From Symsagittifera roscoffensis (Eukaryota; Xenacoelomorpha; Acoela; Convolutidae): 60,000 nucleotides of DNA. Under the pieces are notes generated by a model. That model was not told the DNA's origin. It searched no databases and saw nothing but the letters and a program-made list of their open reading frames with translations. Below, one piece after another: positions 40,757-51,973 of this stretch; position 1 is the stretch's first letter, and the number at the start of each line of letters is the position of its first letter. The stretch spans positions 20,413,623 through 20,473,622 of the forward strand of contig NC_087065.1 of NCBI RefSeq assembly GCF_963678635.1. Direction: 5' to 3'. The position numbers and the translations under genes are program-made.

Positions 40757-41002
40757 TCAGGCGATGCTCAAGTAGTACTTCTTATGAAGATACACCATTA
40801 TCTCAGTTTCTGCAAAGACCACATGTAGGATAGCGTACAATTCCCTTGGGCTCAGTTTGCCCCTGTTTGGGTCATACACCGGCATTGAGACCTCTGTTAT
40901 CCCTCTTTCAAGCATGAAGTCTCGTAATCTTGTTAGTGCCAATATCACGTGTTCGGGATCAATTGTGTTCCTGTCATTGACCCTCGTTACTAGGAAGAAC
41001 AG
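40757..41002 (-). CDS. Macrodomain C-terminal half after the gag-pol TAA, element 2
   Basis: Same 81-codon in-frame extension as in element 1, with an identical product over its last 63 residues and the same TAA-CTG junction. This lies in a near-identical block shared by the two elements (see findings), so the shared stop is not independent evidence of function. Confidence 0.6.
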   Translation of the reverse strand: MFFLVTRVNDRNTIDPEHVILALTRLRDFMLERGITEVSMPVYDPNRGKLSPRELYAILHVVFAETEIMVYLHKKYYLSIA

Positions 41003-44000
41003 TTATTTGCCCGGGACTTGTGCCACTGACGGTGGAAGCGCTGCCATCCCTCCCAGTCCTGGTCTCTGTCTGAACAGAAACTCTACATTCTGGTACTCTC
41101 TTTTGAAGTCAGCTTCCAATCTCGATTTGAAACTCATGTCCGCCGTGATGCAGATCGCGCTGGTCCTGTTTGACAGGATGAAGTCGCTATCCGTTATCAT
41201 GATGTTCTCCGAGTATTCATTGGGTATTTCGAATTTCGTTTTGAAATTCCGACCTATAGTAGGCTCTGGCTCTTCTTCCTCCAGTTCCAATTCGCTCGTT
41301 TCTCTCACTTCCTTGAGCTTCTTTATCATCAAATTTTCGGTGTGGGTAAGTCCTACCCCCACTCCCCGGACAAAAATATTTATCGACGTCCCCGTCGATG
41401 TTGTCGGGTCTGAATTGTCCTGAGGAATGTCCAGTGGCCTGTCTGTTGCCGTCCATCCGAAAAGAGGGTCCTCTGTCTTCATGTAATTTGCTGCTGATAC
41501 ATCGACTTGCTGAATGCTTTGTCCTTCGCGGCTCTCGTCTTTGACATCACGCATCCACTCTAGAATCCTCAAGTTCGTGTTCTCCCTCCTCTCTATCTCA
41601 CTCTGTTCGAGATCCGTTTCTACTTCTGGCGTCGAGTAATCATCCTGCGGATAATGACCACCATCATCAATGACCTGCCATTCCTCTCCGGCTTCCAGTT
41701 CGCCTGCCTTCAGTAATTCCTCGCCCAAATTGTCTGGCTGTATCTTATCGATCAAGAAGTCATCCCCGTACCTGTTGTACCTCATGCCGGTGCGTTTGCG
41801 ATTGCCAGTCCTGGTTTCCGGTGGTGTTGGTCGATCCGGCTCCATCCACCTCGGCACCTCGTCTTGCTCCGGGTCGTTCCAGTCTTCTTCTACAAATGAT
41901 CCTGCATCAGACTCCCCTCCTATCTTTTCGTTGTCGTCAAGACTCAAGTTCTCATTACCATCATTTTTCTCTCGAGTACCTTTCTCATTCACTTCACACG
42001 CTGGCTCTACCACCAGGTACTCAAGACCCTCCATGTCCTTCGGTATGCACCAATCCTCTGGGGACGGGACGTGAGGCTTCAGATTTTCATAATGTGCCGC
42101 TCGCCCAGTACTCAAGCGATAGAACCGTCCTTGTTGATGAACCTCCGTTATCATGAATGGTCCCCTCCACTTCTTGAGTAGTTTCTTTGTTCCCTTGGGC
42201 GGTATGACATTTTGGAAGACCCACACGTATTGGCCCACTTCATATGGCTTTGCTCGTGATATTTTTTCGTCATATTTCCTGCGTTGCCTCATTTGTGCTT
42301 GCGCCGTGTTCCTCCTGCATAGCTCGTTCAACTCCTGTTGTCTTTTGATCGCTTCTTTCACGTACGCCTGAGGTGACGTCCTTTTCCCTTCGTATTCCGG
42401 GTAAAAAAATGTCAGAGGCATTGCTCTCTCCCTGCCCGTCAACATCATGAAAGGACTGATGCCCGTCGTTGAGTGCTGTGTACTGTTGTAGGCTCCTACT
42501 ACCTGTGGCAGATATTTGTCCCAGTCCGTCAGGTATCTTGAGCAGTACACCCTTAACATGTTGACCAGTGTCCTGTTCTGTCTCTCTACCAACCCATTGG
42601 TCTGTGGATGATAGGTCGTCGAGTGTGCTTGAGCAATGTGCGATCTCTTCATCAATTCTTTTGTCAAGTCCCCCACGAAAGCTTTGCCGTTGTCCGACTG
42701 GAAAGTCATTGGACAACCATACCGCGATATCCAATGCGTTATCAGATGATCACATGTCTCTTCGGCCGAGGCTGTCTGGCACGGAACCGCTTCCGCCAAC
42801 TTTGTGAAGTGATCTATTATAACCAGTATCTGGTTATATCCCGACTCTGTCATGCAGATTTTTTGATGGTCTATCTGCACCACTTCATTGAACTCTGAGC
42901 TCTCAACGGACTTGAGGGGAAACTTCATCTTCCTTGGGTCTTTTACCTGGAGACATGCCAGGCAGGCATTCACCCATCTCTCGCAAGCTTTTCTCATTCC
43001 TGGCCAATCAAACCTGTGAAGTATCCTTTGCTGTATTTTGTCTATCCCCTGGTGGCCCATCTGGTCGTGTGATCTGAAAAGCACCTCCGTCTGGTACAAT
43101 TGTGGTAGTATTATGAGGTTGTGTTTGTGTAATATCTTTTCCTCATCTCTCCTCTTGCACGCTACCACCCCGTCAGCTGTGTGATAAAGTAAGTCTCTCT
43201 TTTCTTTGTAGAACTGGCTCAAGATCTTGTAGCTGTCTTCCTCAAGTTCCCCCTTCTCCTTGACCCCCGACTGGATCCATTTGGAGAGGTTACTTGTCAT
43301 TTTGTCATTCTTCTGGGCTCCTATTATGTCTGACAGCCTATATCTCGCCTTGACATGCTCCTTTAGCGCCATGATCTGTCCATTCATCTCACCAGGGTTG
43401 TGGATGTCATCACTCAGTTTCACGCAGATCATCCTTTTCACGATTTTCATATCATCTTCTGGCACCAGATTCGTTCTGATGTTTGAGTTGCATGATAGTT
43501 CCCTGAATGGTTTCCTTGCGACCGCAATTTTCTCAAGTTCCTCACCACCTCGCATCTCCTGTATGTCCATGTTGTATGTTCCTGAAGATGGATCCGTCTG
43601 TAACTCCCTGTCGTGGTGCCTTGTCTTCTCTTCCAAAAATATCATGCACAGACTGTCTTGGTTTTCACTGCTCTCATCCGAGTCTTCATCCCATCCTTCA
43701 CGCTCCCCGGACAATTTTCCTTCTCCGGTTCCTTCTTCCGTGAGCCTGGAACACTCCCCGGACTCTTGACCTAGTCCCAGGTGTTCAGTGTCTTCTTTGA
43801 ACGTCACTTCCTTTTTCCTAACCTTGGTCTGCTCCAGAATGTCTTCGGGGATTTTGTCAACTAGTGACCGCACGACGTCTTTGCTGTCAGTGACGCTTCC
43901 TCTTGATGAGTCAGTATCGTTCACTGTCTCTTTTCTCCGAAGTATAGTGAATTCCGGTTTCTCTTGACCCTTCTCTTGGATTACGGGCTTATCATCTGAT

Positions 44001-47000
44001 AGTTTCTCGAGCAACCTCATTAAGTCATCATCTATCTGTGCAGTTCCTGCTTCCACCTGGTTAAGGTCATAGCCTTTTGCTTTGAGCGTCTCCCTCACGA
44101 TCTTCGACTTGAGTTTAATCTCAATCGGAATCCCCTTGCTCTTCTTCAAGATGGTCTTCTCTGGAGGCTCTTTAGGCAATTCAGGATGATCTTCTATCGG
44201 TTTGCCTGACTTGTCCAGCCATCTCGTGAGTGGAAGACTGTCGTACGTTTCCTTGTCCATGAATGAGAAGCCATCTTTGATTTCAGGTCTGTCTGCTTCT
44301 CTTTGCTCTTGTCTCTCATAGAACTCCGTCTTCTTACTCAAGCTGTCGGCATTCTGATGTTTATCTCGCGTTCTGTGCTCAATTATCATGTTGTATCCGT
44401 CTAGGCGAACTATCCACCTCCCAATGTAACTTTGGTCCATTGAGTACGTTTTCAGCCAGCTCAGTGCTCTGTTGTCGACTCGCAACTTGAATGGCTCACT
44501 GCCCAGGTATGCCCTGTATTTCTCGACAAAGGTAACCACCGCGAACATCTCCGCTTTCGGTGCTCCGTACTTCATTTCCGTGTCACTCAGGACTTTGCTC
44601 CCGTACGCTATTGGTCTCAAGACTGTCTTCCCATTCCATTCTTGTTCTTGGTGGAGAATCCCAGAAATCGCGACTACCGACGCATCCGTGTCCAGCACGT
44701 ACATCCCTTTCTCAGTCGGCATACCCAGTACTGGTGCCTCACATAGCTCTTTCTTTATCCTCTGGAATGACTCTTCTGCTGCGTTGTTCCACGTGAACTT
44801 CTTGCCCTTGTGTCTCATTAATTGTTGCATCGGGTATACCTTGTCTGCATAGCCTTTGATGAACTCTCTATAATAGTTAGCGAAACCCAGGAAGCTCATC
44901 AACTGGTGCTCTGTCTTCGGTGATTTCCAGGTCAGGACGGCTTCCACGGCGTCCGTATCAGGTCTGATGCCGTGCTTCTCTACCATCCTGCCCAAGTATT
45001 TTATTGAGTCCTTGAGTATCTCGCACTTTGATGGTTTACACTTTAGCCCCGACCTCTTCATGCATGCAAACACTTCGTCTAGTCTCTCAATGTGGTCTTC
45101 CAGTGTTGGCGTCGCTATTACCACGTCATCCACGTAGCACATTACCAGGTTGCCATACTTCTTCGTTACGCCTATCAGCGCGTGTGCCATCAACCGCTGA
45201 AACGTGGCTGTGGCATTGCAAAGTCCAAACGGCATCCGTTTCCATTGAAACAGACCCAACTCGCAGGCAAACCCTGTCTTGTCCCTGTCCTGCTTCCTTA
45301 GTGGTACTTGCCAAAAGGCCGAGCCTAAATCAAGAGTCGTAAAAAATTTTGCATCACCTAACTTCGAGAGGCTCTCATCAATCCTAGGTATGGGATAGGC
45401 ATCCTTCACCGTGACGGAGTTCAGGTATCGAAAGTCACAACAAAACCTCAACTGGTCGCCTTTCTTTTTGGCCATCACTACTCCACACGCCCACGGTGAC
45501 TTGGATGGTTCTATCATGTCATACTCTAGTAACGTCTCGATCTCTTTTCTACACGCGTCCGATTTGTGTGGGATCATGCGCCTCGCCCCCTCCCTGTGTG
45601 GTACCGCGTTTTCCTCAAGTTCTATTTCATGCTCAACGAAATTACAACACCCGATATCCGCCTTATGCCTCGAAAAAACTTCCTCGTTCCGCTCTAGTAC
45701 GTCCTTGATGGCTTCGAGCTGTTCATCTTTCAGCTTGCCCCTCAAATGTTCAATCTCCGGCAGGACCAGTTTTTCATTTTGCATTTCATCTAGTGTGGGT
45801 CGCTCTGGAAAGTTCGAACAGCTCGAAAGACCATCATCCGTTTCTGACTTAAGTGATTTAATAAGACCTGAAGAATCTTTTATTTTCTGCAATCGTCTCA
45901 AGATACAAATTTTGTCCCTGTGATTGGGACAATCAACAACTTCATTTTGTTTTGAATTCTCAATTGTTTCATATCGAGTTTTAACCGGTAAAGCATATCC
46001 CAGTTTCCTCCCTCTTTGTATCGTGATCGGTATATCAAGGGTATTCAACAAGACACTGACGCAGAGGCCGCTCTTCGTTATCGAAAATGATCTTCCTAAA
46101 ACAGCAGCACTTTGACTATTAGGATTCGGAACTATGCACACTTGCTTGTTGTCACTTAGTTCATTGTAATTTTTCATCCTCAAACTTACGATTGCCGCTT
46201 CATTAGCTTTTAGCCTCACCCTCCTACTCAAGAATACCGGTGCTTTGTTTTCATTTGCCATTATTAAATTTACCGGTTTGATTGCGTACCTCCTATCCGG
46301 GTTCCGTATCCTGAACATTGCGTTATTTAGATCAATCGTTACGTCAAAATTCCTGATGAAGTCTCTGGCCAAAATGAATTGGTCAGATTCATCTAGGTTT
46401 TCTACCACGATAAAGCTCATCCACAGGTTACGTTCCCCCAAATTGAGGGCTATTATCGGCGTCCTGCCCAGCACCCGTAGGGCCCCTTTATTTGCCGCTG
46501 ACAGCCGTATTCTGGAGTCTATCAAGTCACCTTTGTCAAAGCCCATCTTCTCCCAAGTTTCGATTGGTATAACGCTCAAGACTGCTCCCGTGTCAAGCAA
46601 CCCACGCAACTGAGTCTTTTTGCCACTTATATCTAGCACGTGCCCTGTCACATCTGCCTCTGTTCCGATGTGCATTGCATCTTCTTCAAGCATGGCGCAG
46701 TGTCCAATCGATCTCACTTTCAACTCTTCTTTCCCTACGTAGATTTGCCCAATTAGGTCTTCGTCACATGTTATCATCGTCTTGGTATAGATGTTAATCC
46801 CATCTATATTTAGCATCACCTCGTGTGGACCATAAGCTTCAGTATACCTGTTATCAACACGTACCGACTTGCTGCCCCCTCTCGTGAGTAGTGCTCTCAG
46901 CGCTCTAGAAGTCGTTTGTGGGCTTATACGACTCAAGTAATCTGCGTACACATCAATATGCATTACTGTCTGGTCACTCGGTTCGCTCAAGTTTCTGGTT

Positions 47001-49327
47001 ACCTCGTGGCCGCCCACTGTGATTATCGACATTATTCTAGCCCCGATTCTCGATATGCCGAATGGCTTTCCCGTAATCATTTTTACAGTGTTACAATTCC
47101 CGGTTTTTGTTGAGCCCGGTACAGCTTCTGGTGCTTGGTTCGATCCAGTTAATGCTTCGTTAAAATTCTGTCTTTCGATCTCCAGCTTTAGTCGTTGCTC
47201 TATTTCTTTCGCAGCCAGATCCTGTTTCACTTTGGCAATTGCTTCTGTCGCCGCTTTCTCATAATTTATCTCTAGAGAGTTCCCGGCCGCGGATTCTATC
47301 GCATCATTAACATGTGATACAGCTTTCACTGTCTTCGTCGGCAATTCCGTGCTTGGTGCTCCTAAGTTCGTCGATTCAAACTCGTTTTGCCTGTTCCGCT
47401 GATTCTGCACCGCCGCTAACGCCAACTTATGTTTGGGGTGACTCTGGTCCTTGACCGCTTCCCAGAACAAGGGACATGATGACCTCTGGGGTTGGCTTCC
47501 CCCCTGTGTGTTCCTGTTTTCCGAATATAAGTATTTCCTGGGCTTCATCAGCATGTATTCCCTTGATTTCTGTCTCATTTCTTCTGGGGTTGGTGCGCTG
47601 TCTTTCGACAATGTGTAGTATGTAGCTAACATTGTCCTTAAGTAATCACTTTTTACCCCATCAATGAACTTCGAGGCAATGCTGAAGTTTCTTCTGTTTG
47701 TCGACTCCTCTGGGTCACTCCTTCTTCTCAAGCTCTCGAGATCATCTAGGAACCGATCTATTGACTCGTCGTCCCTCTGCCTTCTCTTTTCAAATCGCAT
47801 CATCGCTTGGTGACCCTTCATGCCTGACCCGAATCGATTCAGTAATATCTCGAAGATCTTGTCCGCGGTGTCGCGTTCTTCTTCTTTCTTTGCGACCACG
47901 CATTTTAATGCCGTGCCTTCTAAGTTGCTGAGTATGGCTGTGCATGCTTGTCTTTCATCATTTAAGTTATCTTGCTCTAGGTGTAATCTCATCACTTCCA
48001 CCCAAGTGTCGATGCATCCATCGGAGTCGTCTTTGAATTCCTTTGGCTTCTTGAAAGTTTTTCTTGATTTTCCGTCCCTACTATCGCTCGAGTCAGTGTT
48101 CCTCGTGGCGAAGGCCTCTAGAGTGCTGTTCATCATCTCCCAAGTGCTTGCCCATGTCATAGCATCCGGACCTGCGTTGCTGTTGGCTGTTGAGTCCCCC
48201 GGGCCAGTCGTTGTACTTGACGTTCCACTCTTCATGATTGTTTTAGCAGCTGTTGGTGCTATGCTCACCGTGTCCCGGGTTAAGGGCAACGGTGTCGATT
48301 GCCGTTTGCCCCTTTGTGGTTCCACAAAGTCAACTCTGGTGCCTTGCGTGCGATCCGCTGCCGGTCTTTCTTGTGAGGTAGAATTTCTCAAGATTGCATC
48401 CAACTTCGCCTGTATTGCACACGAACTTTCGGCTTGATTCCTGTTCATTATGTCCATTCTCTTTTCCAGGCTACCTAATTGGCTGTTGAAATCATCATAT
48501 CGGTTTTTCAACTGTTGCATATCTTTTTTGATGTTCTTATCCCGTTCTTCATTGGTGGCATCTACCTTGTCCGACATCTGCTGGAGTCTCTTGTCTGTCG
48601 CCTTAGCCATGTTAAAATAACTATCCAGATACTCGTGTTTGTTGTATTTCAACTCTTTCCTTATTAAGTCTCTATCTTCCTCACTGTACTTCAGTCTCTT
48701 GTCGATCTGATTTAGTTTTGTCATCAGGTCTCCAAGCTCAAGGGTAGCTGTTTCATGATCAGCCGTTGTCTTGTTTCCAGCTGTCGCTTCCTTTCTGGCT
48801 TGTTCTTCCTTTGGGTCGGCTTCTGTCGCCTTCGTGCTCACTGTCCCAAATGTCCGTGCTCTTCCAGTCTGTGATTCCTCGGCCGTGTTGTCTTTCGATT
48901 TCATTCCGACCATCATCGCCAACTTTTCTGTAAAAGATGTCTTCTTTACTTGAGAGTCATCTTTCACCGTTTCTCGGGTATTGCCTGTTGTGTCTTCCAA
49001 CGCGTCTATCGGCGAAAACTCCACGGTTTTTGGATTTTGATCTTCCATATGGGGCATCGGTGTGGATTCCGTTGTCTTTTTCTCCACTTCATCTACGCTC
49101 TGGTCTGGTGTCTCTAGGTCGATTTCGATTGTGGGCTCCACCTGTTTTTCCCTCGCATCTTCTCGCGTCTTGCTCTCGGCGCCACTTCTCGTGCTGACCA
49201 GGCTAACTGAAAAGTTATTTTTTGTTTTGCCTGGGCCCTTTGATGTCGTTCCACGCAGCGACGAGTTATATTTCGTGTTTGATCCACTTGACCTTTTTTC
49301 AAGCACCGGTACCCTACTCCGTCTCAT
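41003..49327 (-). CDS. gag-pol: Gag-Pol polyprotein of element 2 (2,774 codons, knuckle-less)
   Basis: A complete frame from the ATG at 49327 (MRRSRVPV). Approximate residues: coiled coil 190-300; gag core 430-570; protease LLDTGA near 910; reverse transcriptase YVDD near 1400; RNase H VLDTDAS near 1542; integrase HHCC near 2089 and D, D, E near 2156, 2214 and 2250; macrodomain-like end from 2700. All pol catalytic motifs are intact. A 234-base in-frame deletion at 47476/47477 removes exactly the segment with both CCHC knuckles, so this Gag likely binds RNA poorly unless complemented. The RNase H-integrase linker is the most diverged part relative to element 1. Confidence 0.94.
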   Translation of the reverse strand: MRRSRVPVLEKRSSGSNTKYNSSLRGTTSKGPGKTKNNFSVSLVSTRSGAESKTREDAREKQVEPTIEIDLETPDQSVDEVEKKTTESTPMPHMEDQNPKTVEFSPIDALEDTTGNTRETVKDDSQVKKTSFTEKLAMMVGMKSKDNTAEESQTGRARTFGTVSTKATEADPKEEQARKEATAGNKTTADHETATLELGDLMTKLNQIDKRLKYSEEDRDLIRKELKYNKHEYLDSYFNMAKATDKRLQQMSDKVDATNEERDKNIKKDMQQLKNRYDDFNSQLGSLEKRMDIMNRNQAESSCAIQAKLDAILRNSTSQERPAADRTQGTRVDFVEPQRGKRQSTPLPLTRDTVSIAPTAAKTIMKSGTSSTTTGPGDSTANSNAGPDAMTWASTWEMMNSTLEAFATRNTDSSDSRDGKSRKTFKKPKEFKDDSDGCIDTWVEVMRLHLEQDNLNDERQACTAILSNLEGTALKCVVAKKEEERDTADKIFEILLNRFGSGMKGHQAMMRFEKRRQRDDESIDRFLDDLESLRRRSDPEESTNRRNFSIASKFIDGVKSDYLRTMLATYYTLSKDSAPTPEEMRQKSREYMLMKPRKYLYSENRNTQGGSQPQRSSCPLFWEAVKDQSHPKHKLALAAVQNQRNRQNEFESTNLGAPSTELPTKTVKAVSHVNDAIESAAGNSLEINYEKAATEAIAKVKQDLAAKEIEQRLKLEIERQNFNEALTGSNQAPEAVPGSTKTGNCNTVKMITGKPFGISRIGARIMSIITVGGHEVTRNLSEPSDQTVMHIDVYADYLSRISPQTTSRALRALLTRGGSKSVRVDNRYTEAYGPHEVMLNIDGINIYTKTMITCDEDLIGQIYVGKEELKVRSIGHCAMLEEDAMHIGTEADVTGHVLDISGKKTQLRGLLDTGAVLSVIPIETWEKMGFDKGDLIDSRIRLSAANKGALRVLGRTPIIALNLGERNLWMSFIVVENLDESDQFILARDFIRNFDVTIDLNNAMFRIRNPDRRYAIKPVNLIMANENKAPVFLSRRVRLKANEAAIVSLRMKNYNELSDNKQVCIVPNPNSQSAAVLGRSFSITKSGLCVSVLLNTLDIPITIQRGRKLGYALPVKTRYETIENSKQNEVVDCPNHRDKICILRRLQKIKDSSGLIKSLKSETDDGLSSCSNFPERPTLDEMQNEKLVLPEIEHLRGKLKDEQLEAIKDVLERNEEVFSRHKADIGCCNFVEHEIELEENAVPHREGARRMIPHKSDACRKEIETLLEYDMIEPSKSPWACGVVMAKKKGDQLRFCCDFRYLNSVTVKDAYPIPRIDESLSKLGDAKFFTTLDLGSAFWQVPLRKQDRDKTGFACELGLFQWKRMPFGLCNATATFQRLMAHALIGVTKKYGNLVMCYVDDVVIATPTLEDHIERLDEVFACMKRSGLKCKPSKCEILKDSIKYLGRMVEKHGIRPDTDAVEAVLTWKSPKTEHQLMSFLGFANYYREFIKGYADKVYPMQQLMRHKGKKFTWNNAAEESFQRIKKELCEAPVLGMPTEKGMYVLDTDASVVAISGILHQEQEWNGKTVLRPIAYGSKVLSDTEMKYGAPKAEMFAVVTFVEKYRAYLGSEPFKLRVDNRALSWLKTYSMDQSYIGRWIVRLDGYNMIIEHRTRDKHQNADSLSKKTEFYERQEQREADRPEIKDGFSFMDKETYDSLPLTRWLDKSGKPIEDHPELPKEPPEKTILKKSKGIPIEIKLKSKIVRETLKAKGYDLNQVEAGTAQIDDDLMRLLEKLSDDKPVIQEKGQEKPEFTILRRKETVNDTDSSRGSVTDSKDVVRSLVDKIPEDILEQTKVRKKEVTFKEDTEHLGLGQESGECSRLTEEGTGEGKLSGEREGWDEDSDESSENQDSLCMIFLEEKTRHHDRELQTDPSSGTYNMDIQEMRGGEELEKIAVARKPFRELSCNSNIRTNLVPEDDMKIVKRMICVKLSDDIHNPGEMNGQIMALKEHVKARYRLSDIIGAQKNDKMTSNLSKWIQSGVKEKGELEEDSYKILSQFYKEKRDLLYHTADGVVACKRRDEEKILHKHNLIILPQLYQTEVLFRSHDQMGHQGIDKIQQRILHRFDWPGMRKACERWVNACLACLQVKDPRKMKFPLKSVESSEFNEVVQIDHQKICMTESGYNQILVIIDHFTKLAEAVPCQTASAEETCDHLITHWISRYGCPMTFQSDNGKAFVGDLTKELMKRSHIAQAHSTTYHPQTNGLVERQNRTLVNMLRVYCSRYLTDWDKYLPQVVGAYNSTQHSTTGISPFMMLTGRERAMPLTFFYPEYEGKRTSPQAYVKEAIKRQQELNELCRRNTAQAQMRQRRKYDEKISRAKPYEVGQYVWVFQNVIPPKGTKKLLKKWRGPFMITEVHQQGRFYRLSTGRAAHYENLKPHVPSPEDWCIPKDMEGLEYLVVEPACEVNEKGTREKNDGNENLSLDDNEKIGGESDAGSFVEEDWNDPEQDEVPRWMEPDRPTPPETRTGNRKRTGMRYNRYGDDFLIDKIQPDNLGEELLKAGELEAGEEWQVIDDGGHYPQDDYSTPEVETDLEQSEIERRENTNLRILEWMRDVKDESREGQSIQQVDVSAANYMKTEDPLFGWTATDRPLDIPQDNSDPTTSTGTSINIFVRGVGVGLTHTENLMIKKLKEVRETSELELEEEEPEPTIGRNFKTKFEIPNEYSENIMITDSDFILSNRTSAICITADMSFKSRLEADFKREYQNVEFLFRQRPGLGGMAALPPSVAQVPGK

Positions 49328-49639
49328 TATTTCTATTTACAATTGCTCTTATTTACAATATTATTTTATATACAATTCTATTCTAAGAAAAAAAAATTTT
49401 GTGGAAACAAATTCTTAAAAGAAAATATACAACGTGATAAAAACCTTGTTCCAGTTCTCTAAAATCTTCGAGTAATTTTCTTTATTCGTGGTCCCAACCG
49501 TACCGGGTTCCAATTAGTCTTGTTCTGTCTTAATCCTGTCTTAAAACAGCTTGTTATAATTTTACTTCAATTTTTATACTGTCCTAAGACTTCCAGTTAC
49601 CGTCCCTACTCTTCTTCGTACCGTCCCAGGCTTCCTTTT

Positions 49640-50450
49640 ACTGTCCCAAGACTGTTCGGTAATGTCCCAGTACTCCGTCAGTGTCCCAAGACCCCTGACC
49701 TGAGAGTAGTGTCCCAAGGCTAGTGTCCCAAGACCACTGTCCCAAGGCCAGTGTCCCAAGGCTAGTGTCCCAAGACTACTGTCCCAAGGCTAGTGTCCCA
49801 AGACTACTGTCCCAAGGCTAGTGTCCCAAGGCTAGTGTCCCAAGACTACTGTCCCAAGGCTAGTGTCCCAAGACTACTGTCCCAAGGCTAGTGTCCCAAG
49901 ACTACTGTCCCAAGGCTAGTGTCCCAAGGCTAGTGTCCCAAGACTACTGTCCCAAGGCTAGTGTCCCAAGGCTAGTGTCCCAAGACTACTGTCCCAAGGC
50001 TAGTGTCCCAAGACTACTGTCCCAGGACTACTATCCCAAGGCTAGTGTCCCAAGACTACTGTCCCAAGACCACTGTCCCAAGACCCTTGTCCCAAGACCC
50101 TGTCCCAAGACCCCTGTCCCAAGACCCTTGTCCCAAGACCACTGCTCCAAGACCCTTGTCCCAAGACCACTGTCCCAAGACCACTGTCCCAAGACCCTGT
50201 CCCAAGACCACTGTCCCAAGACCACTGTCCCAAGACCCTGTCCCAAGACCACTGTCCCAAGACCACTGTCCCAAGACCCTGTCCCAAGACCACTGTCCCA
50301 AGACCACTGTCCCAAGACCCTGTCCCAAGACCACTGTCCCAAGACCACTGTCCCAAGACCCTGTCCCAAGACCACTGTCCCAAGACTGTATCAAGACTGT
50401 CCTGGTCCAACACCGTCCCAGGACTTCTTTGGCACTGTCCCAAGGCTGTT
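49640..50450. repeat. Composite short-unit tandem array in element 2 leader
   Basis: Two sub-arrays adjoin. From ~49720 to ~50060 14-bp units alternate between TGTCCCAAGGCTAG and TGTCCCAAGACTAC; from ~50060 to ~50400 units are TGTCCCAAGACCAC and TGTCCCAAGACCC, often in a higher-order pattern of two 14-mers plus one 13-mer. The first type is absent in element 1. Confidence 0.93.
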
Positions 50451-51321
50451 GACAAGTGTCTGAGCGGTGGGACTTCTCTCTTCTTCGTTATGGGGACTTC
50501 TTGATTCACTGTACCTTGTACCACCACTCAAGCTCTAGTAAAATTTCCCAAAAACCCTCTCTTAAAAGCCAAATGATGCCCCCCCCTTTTTCTTATTTCT
50601 TTTTAATTACCTCTCTTTCAATGTTCCAAGCAACTTGAGACCAAAACCTGTGCGCAGGTGTCTTGTGATCACCTGTTCATATAAAAACTAAACCAAATGC
50701 TCACCAATATGCAACAAAAATCCAAGCTAGAAAAAGTAATAAAAACGGAAAGATGAGCCCACCTAAAATTCAAAGGTGACAAATGTCTACCTTCTATCGA
50801 AAAAAAATGTCTGGTACCTAATTGCCACGCGTTTCCTTCCCCCCTGCTAGCGATCTTATTGGGTATCACAAAAACTGTCTATGTCCGTTCCCCCCTACCA
50901 ATCCGACCAGGGTACCTACCTTAACCTAATTCCAATTTTGGATATTCGTTTCCTATGACCAACGCGTGTAAATGACTAATGTAACTAAATCAACGATGTC
51001 GACCAATTAGTTACTCTAATTTCTGCCCTTTTTTACCATTTACAACCGCCAACCTCTAACTTAACCAGCCCCCCTTCTAACCTCCCCCCTTTTTAGCCCC
51101 CTTCTTAAGCCTAAAATCACCTTAAGCGCCGGGTGATAAACCTCTCAAGAGAAAACCGTAGACCTGTCTCCAGGCCTGCTCAAGTAAAAACGTTCCTCAA
51201 AACCGGGGGATTTCGCTTATCCAATTTTACACTTATCTCCTATAATGTAATTTGGATTTTAACGATACCCGTTCTGCCCAACTTGCGAACTCGAGATTTG
51301 CCAAATCCTTCTTGGCTGCTT

Positions 51322-51510
51322 TCCCACTCGACTGGTCACCTGTTCCAGTCCAGTCTCCTAATGGTTCAGCTCAAGTGTACCTGAACCACTTTCCCACTCG
51401 GCCGGTCACCTCTTCCAGTCGAGTCTCCTATTGGTTCAGCTCAAGTGCTCCTGAACCACTTTCCCACTCGGCCGGTCACCTCTTCCAGTCGAGTCTCCTT
51501 GTTGTCCAGC
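51322..51510. repeat. 70-bp tandem repeat in element 2 leader
   Basis: Three copies beginning TCCCACTCG(A/G)C(T/C)GG, as in element 1 at 28085-28290. Confidence 0.8.
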
Positions 51511-51973
51511 TAAGTTCCAAGCTATCTGAAAACCCTTGACAACGCCCCACACTCGGGCTCTTTATTAAGGTTACTGGGTTAAATTACTAGGTTGATCGAA
51601 ACGATCGAACTTGTAAAACAGTATGGGTATACTATTTAATTAATACAAAGGTTTGATCCAACTAATCTGGCGTCAAAGTCACTGTCTTTTTTCGTTTTAT
51701 GGTTTTTGTTCTGCTTTTTGTCTTTTTGCTCGTGTTTTTGTCCCCCTAGTTGCCCCCTTTACTCGGTTAGCTAAGCCTCGTTCGGAGAGCGTACCAGGAA
51801 GTTTTCTCGAGTTTTCTTAAAAAGCTATCACGGTACAACCGGAAGGTTTGCACGTTCCTGTCGAACCGCACCGCCGGTACTCTAGAATGGGCATTCAGCC
51901 CGAAGCTGTCTCAAGTGGGTTCGACTCCGTAGTCTTGATGTCGTAAACACCCAGGAGCGCCATAAAAACACTA

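Larger units (their letters stand above)
49328..51973 (-). other. 5' leader of element 2
   Basis: The ~2.6-kb leader is laid out as in element 1: AT-rich segment next to gag, short-unit array at 49640-50450, C-rich region, and the 70-bp triplicate at 51322-51510. It is longer than that of element 1 because of the larger array. Confidence 0.7.

Noticed and set aside
49891-50527. Similar long frames across the arrays of elements 2 and 3
   Set aside because: Same cause: low-complexity tandem repeats read in all frames. No coding evidence.
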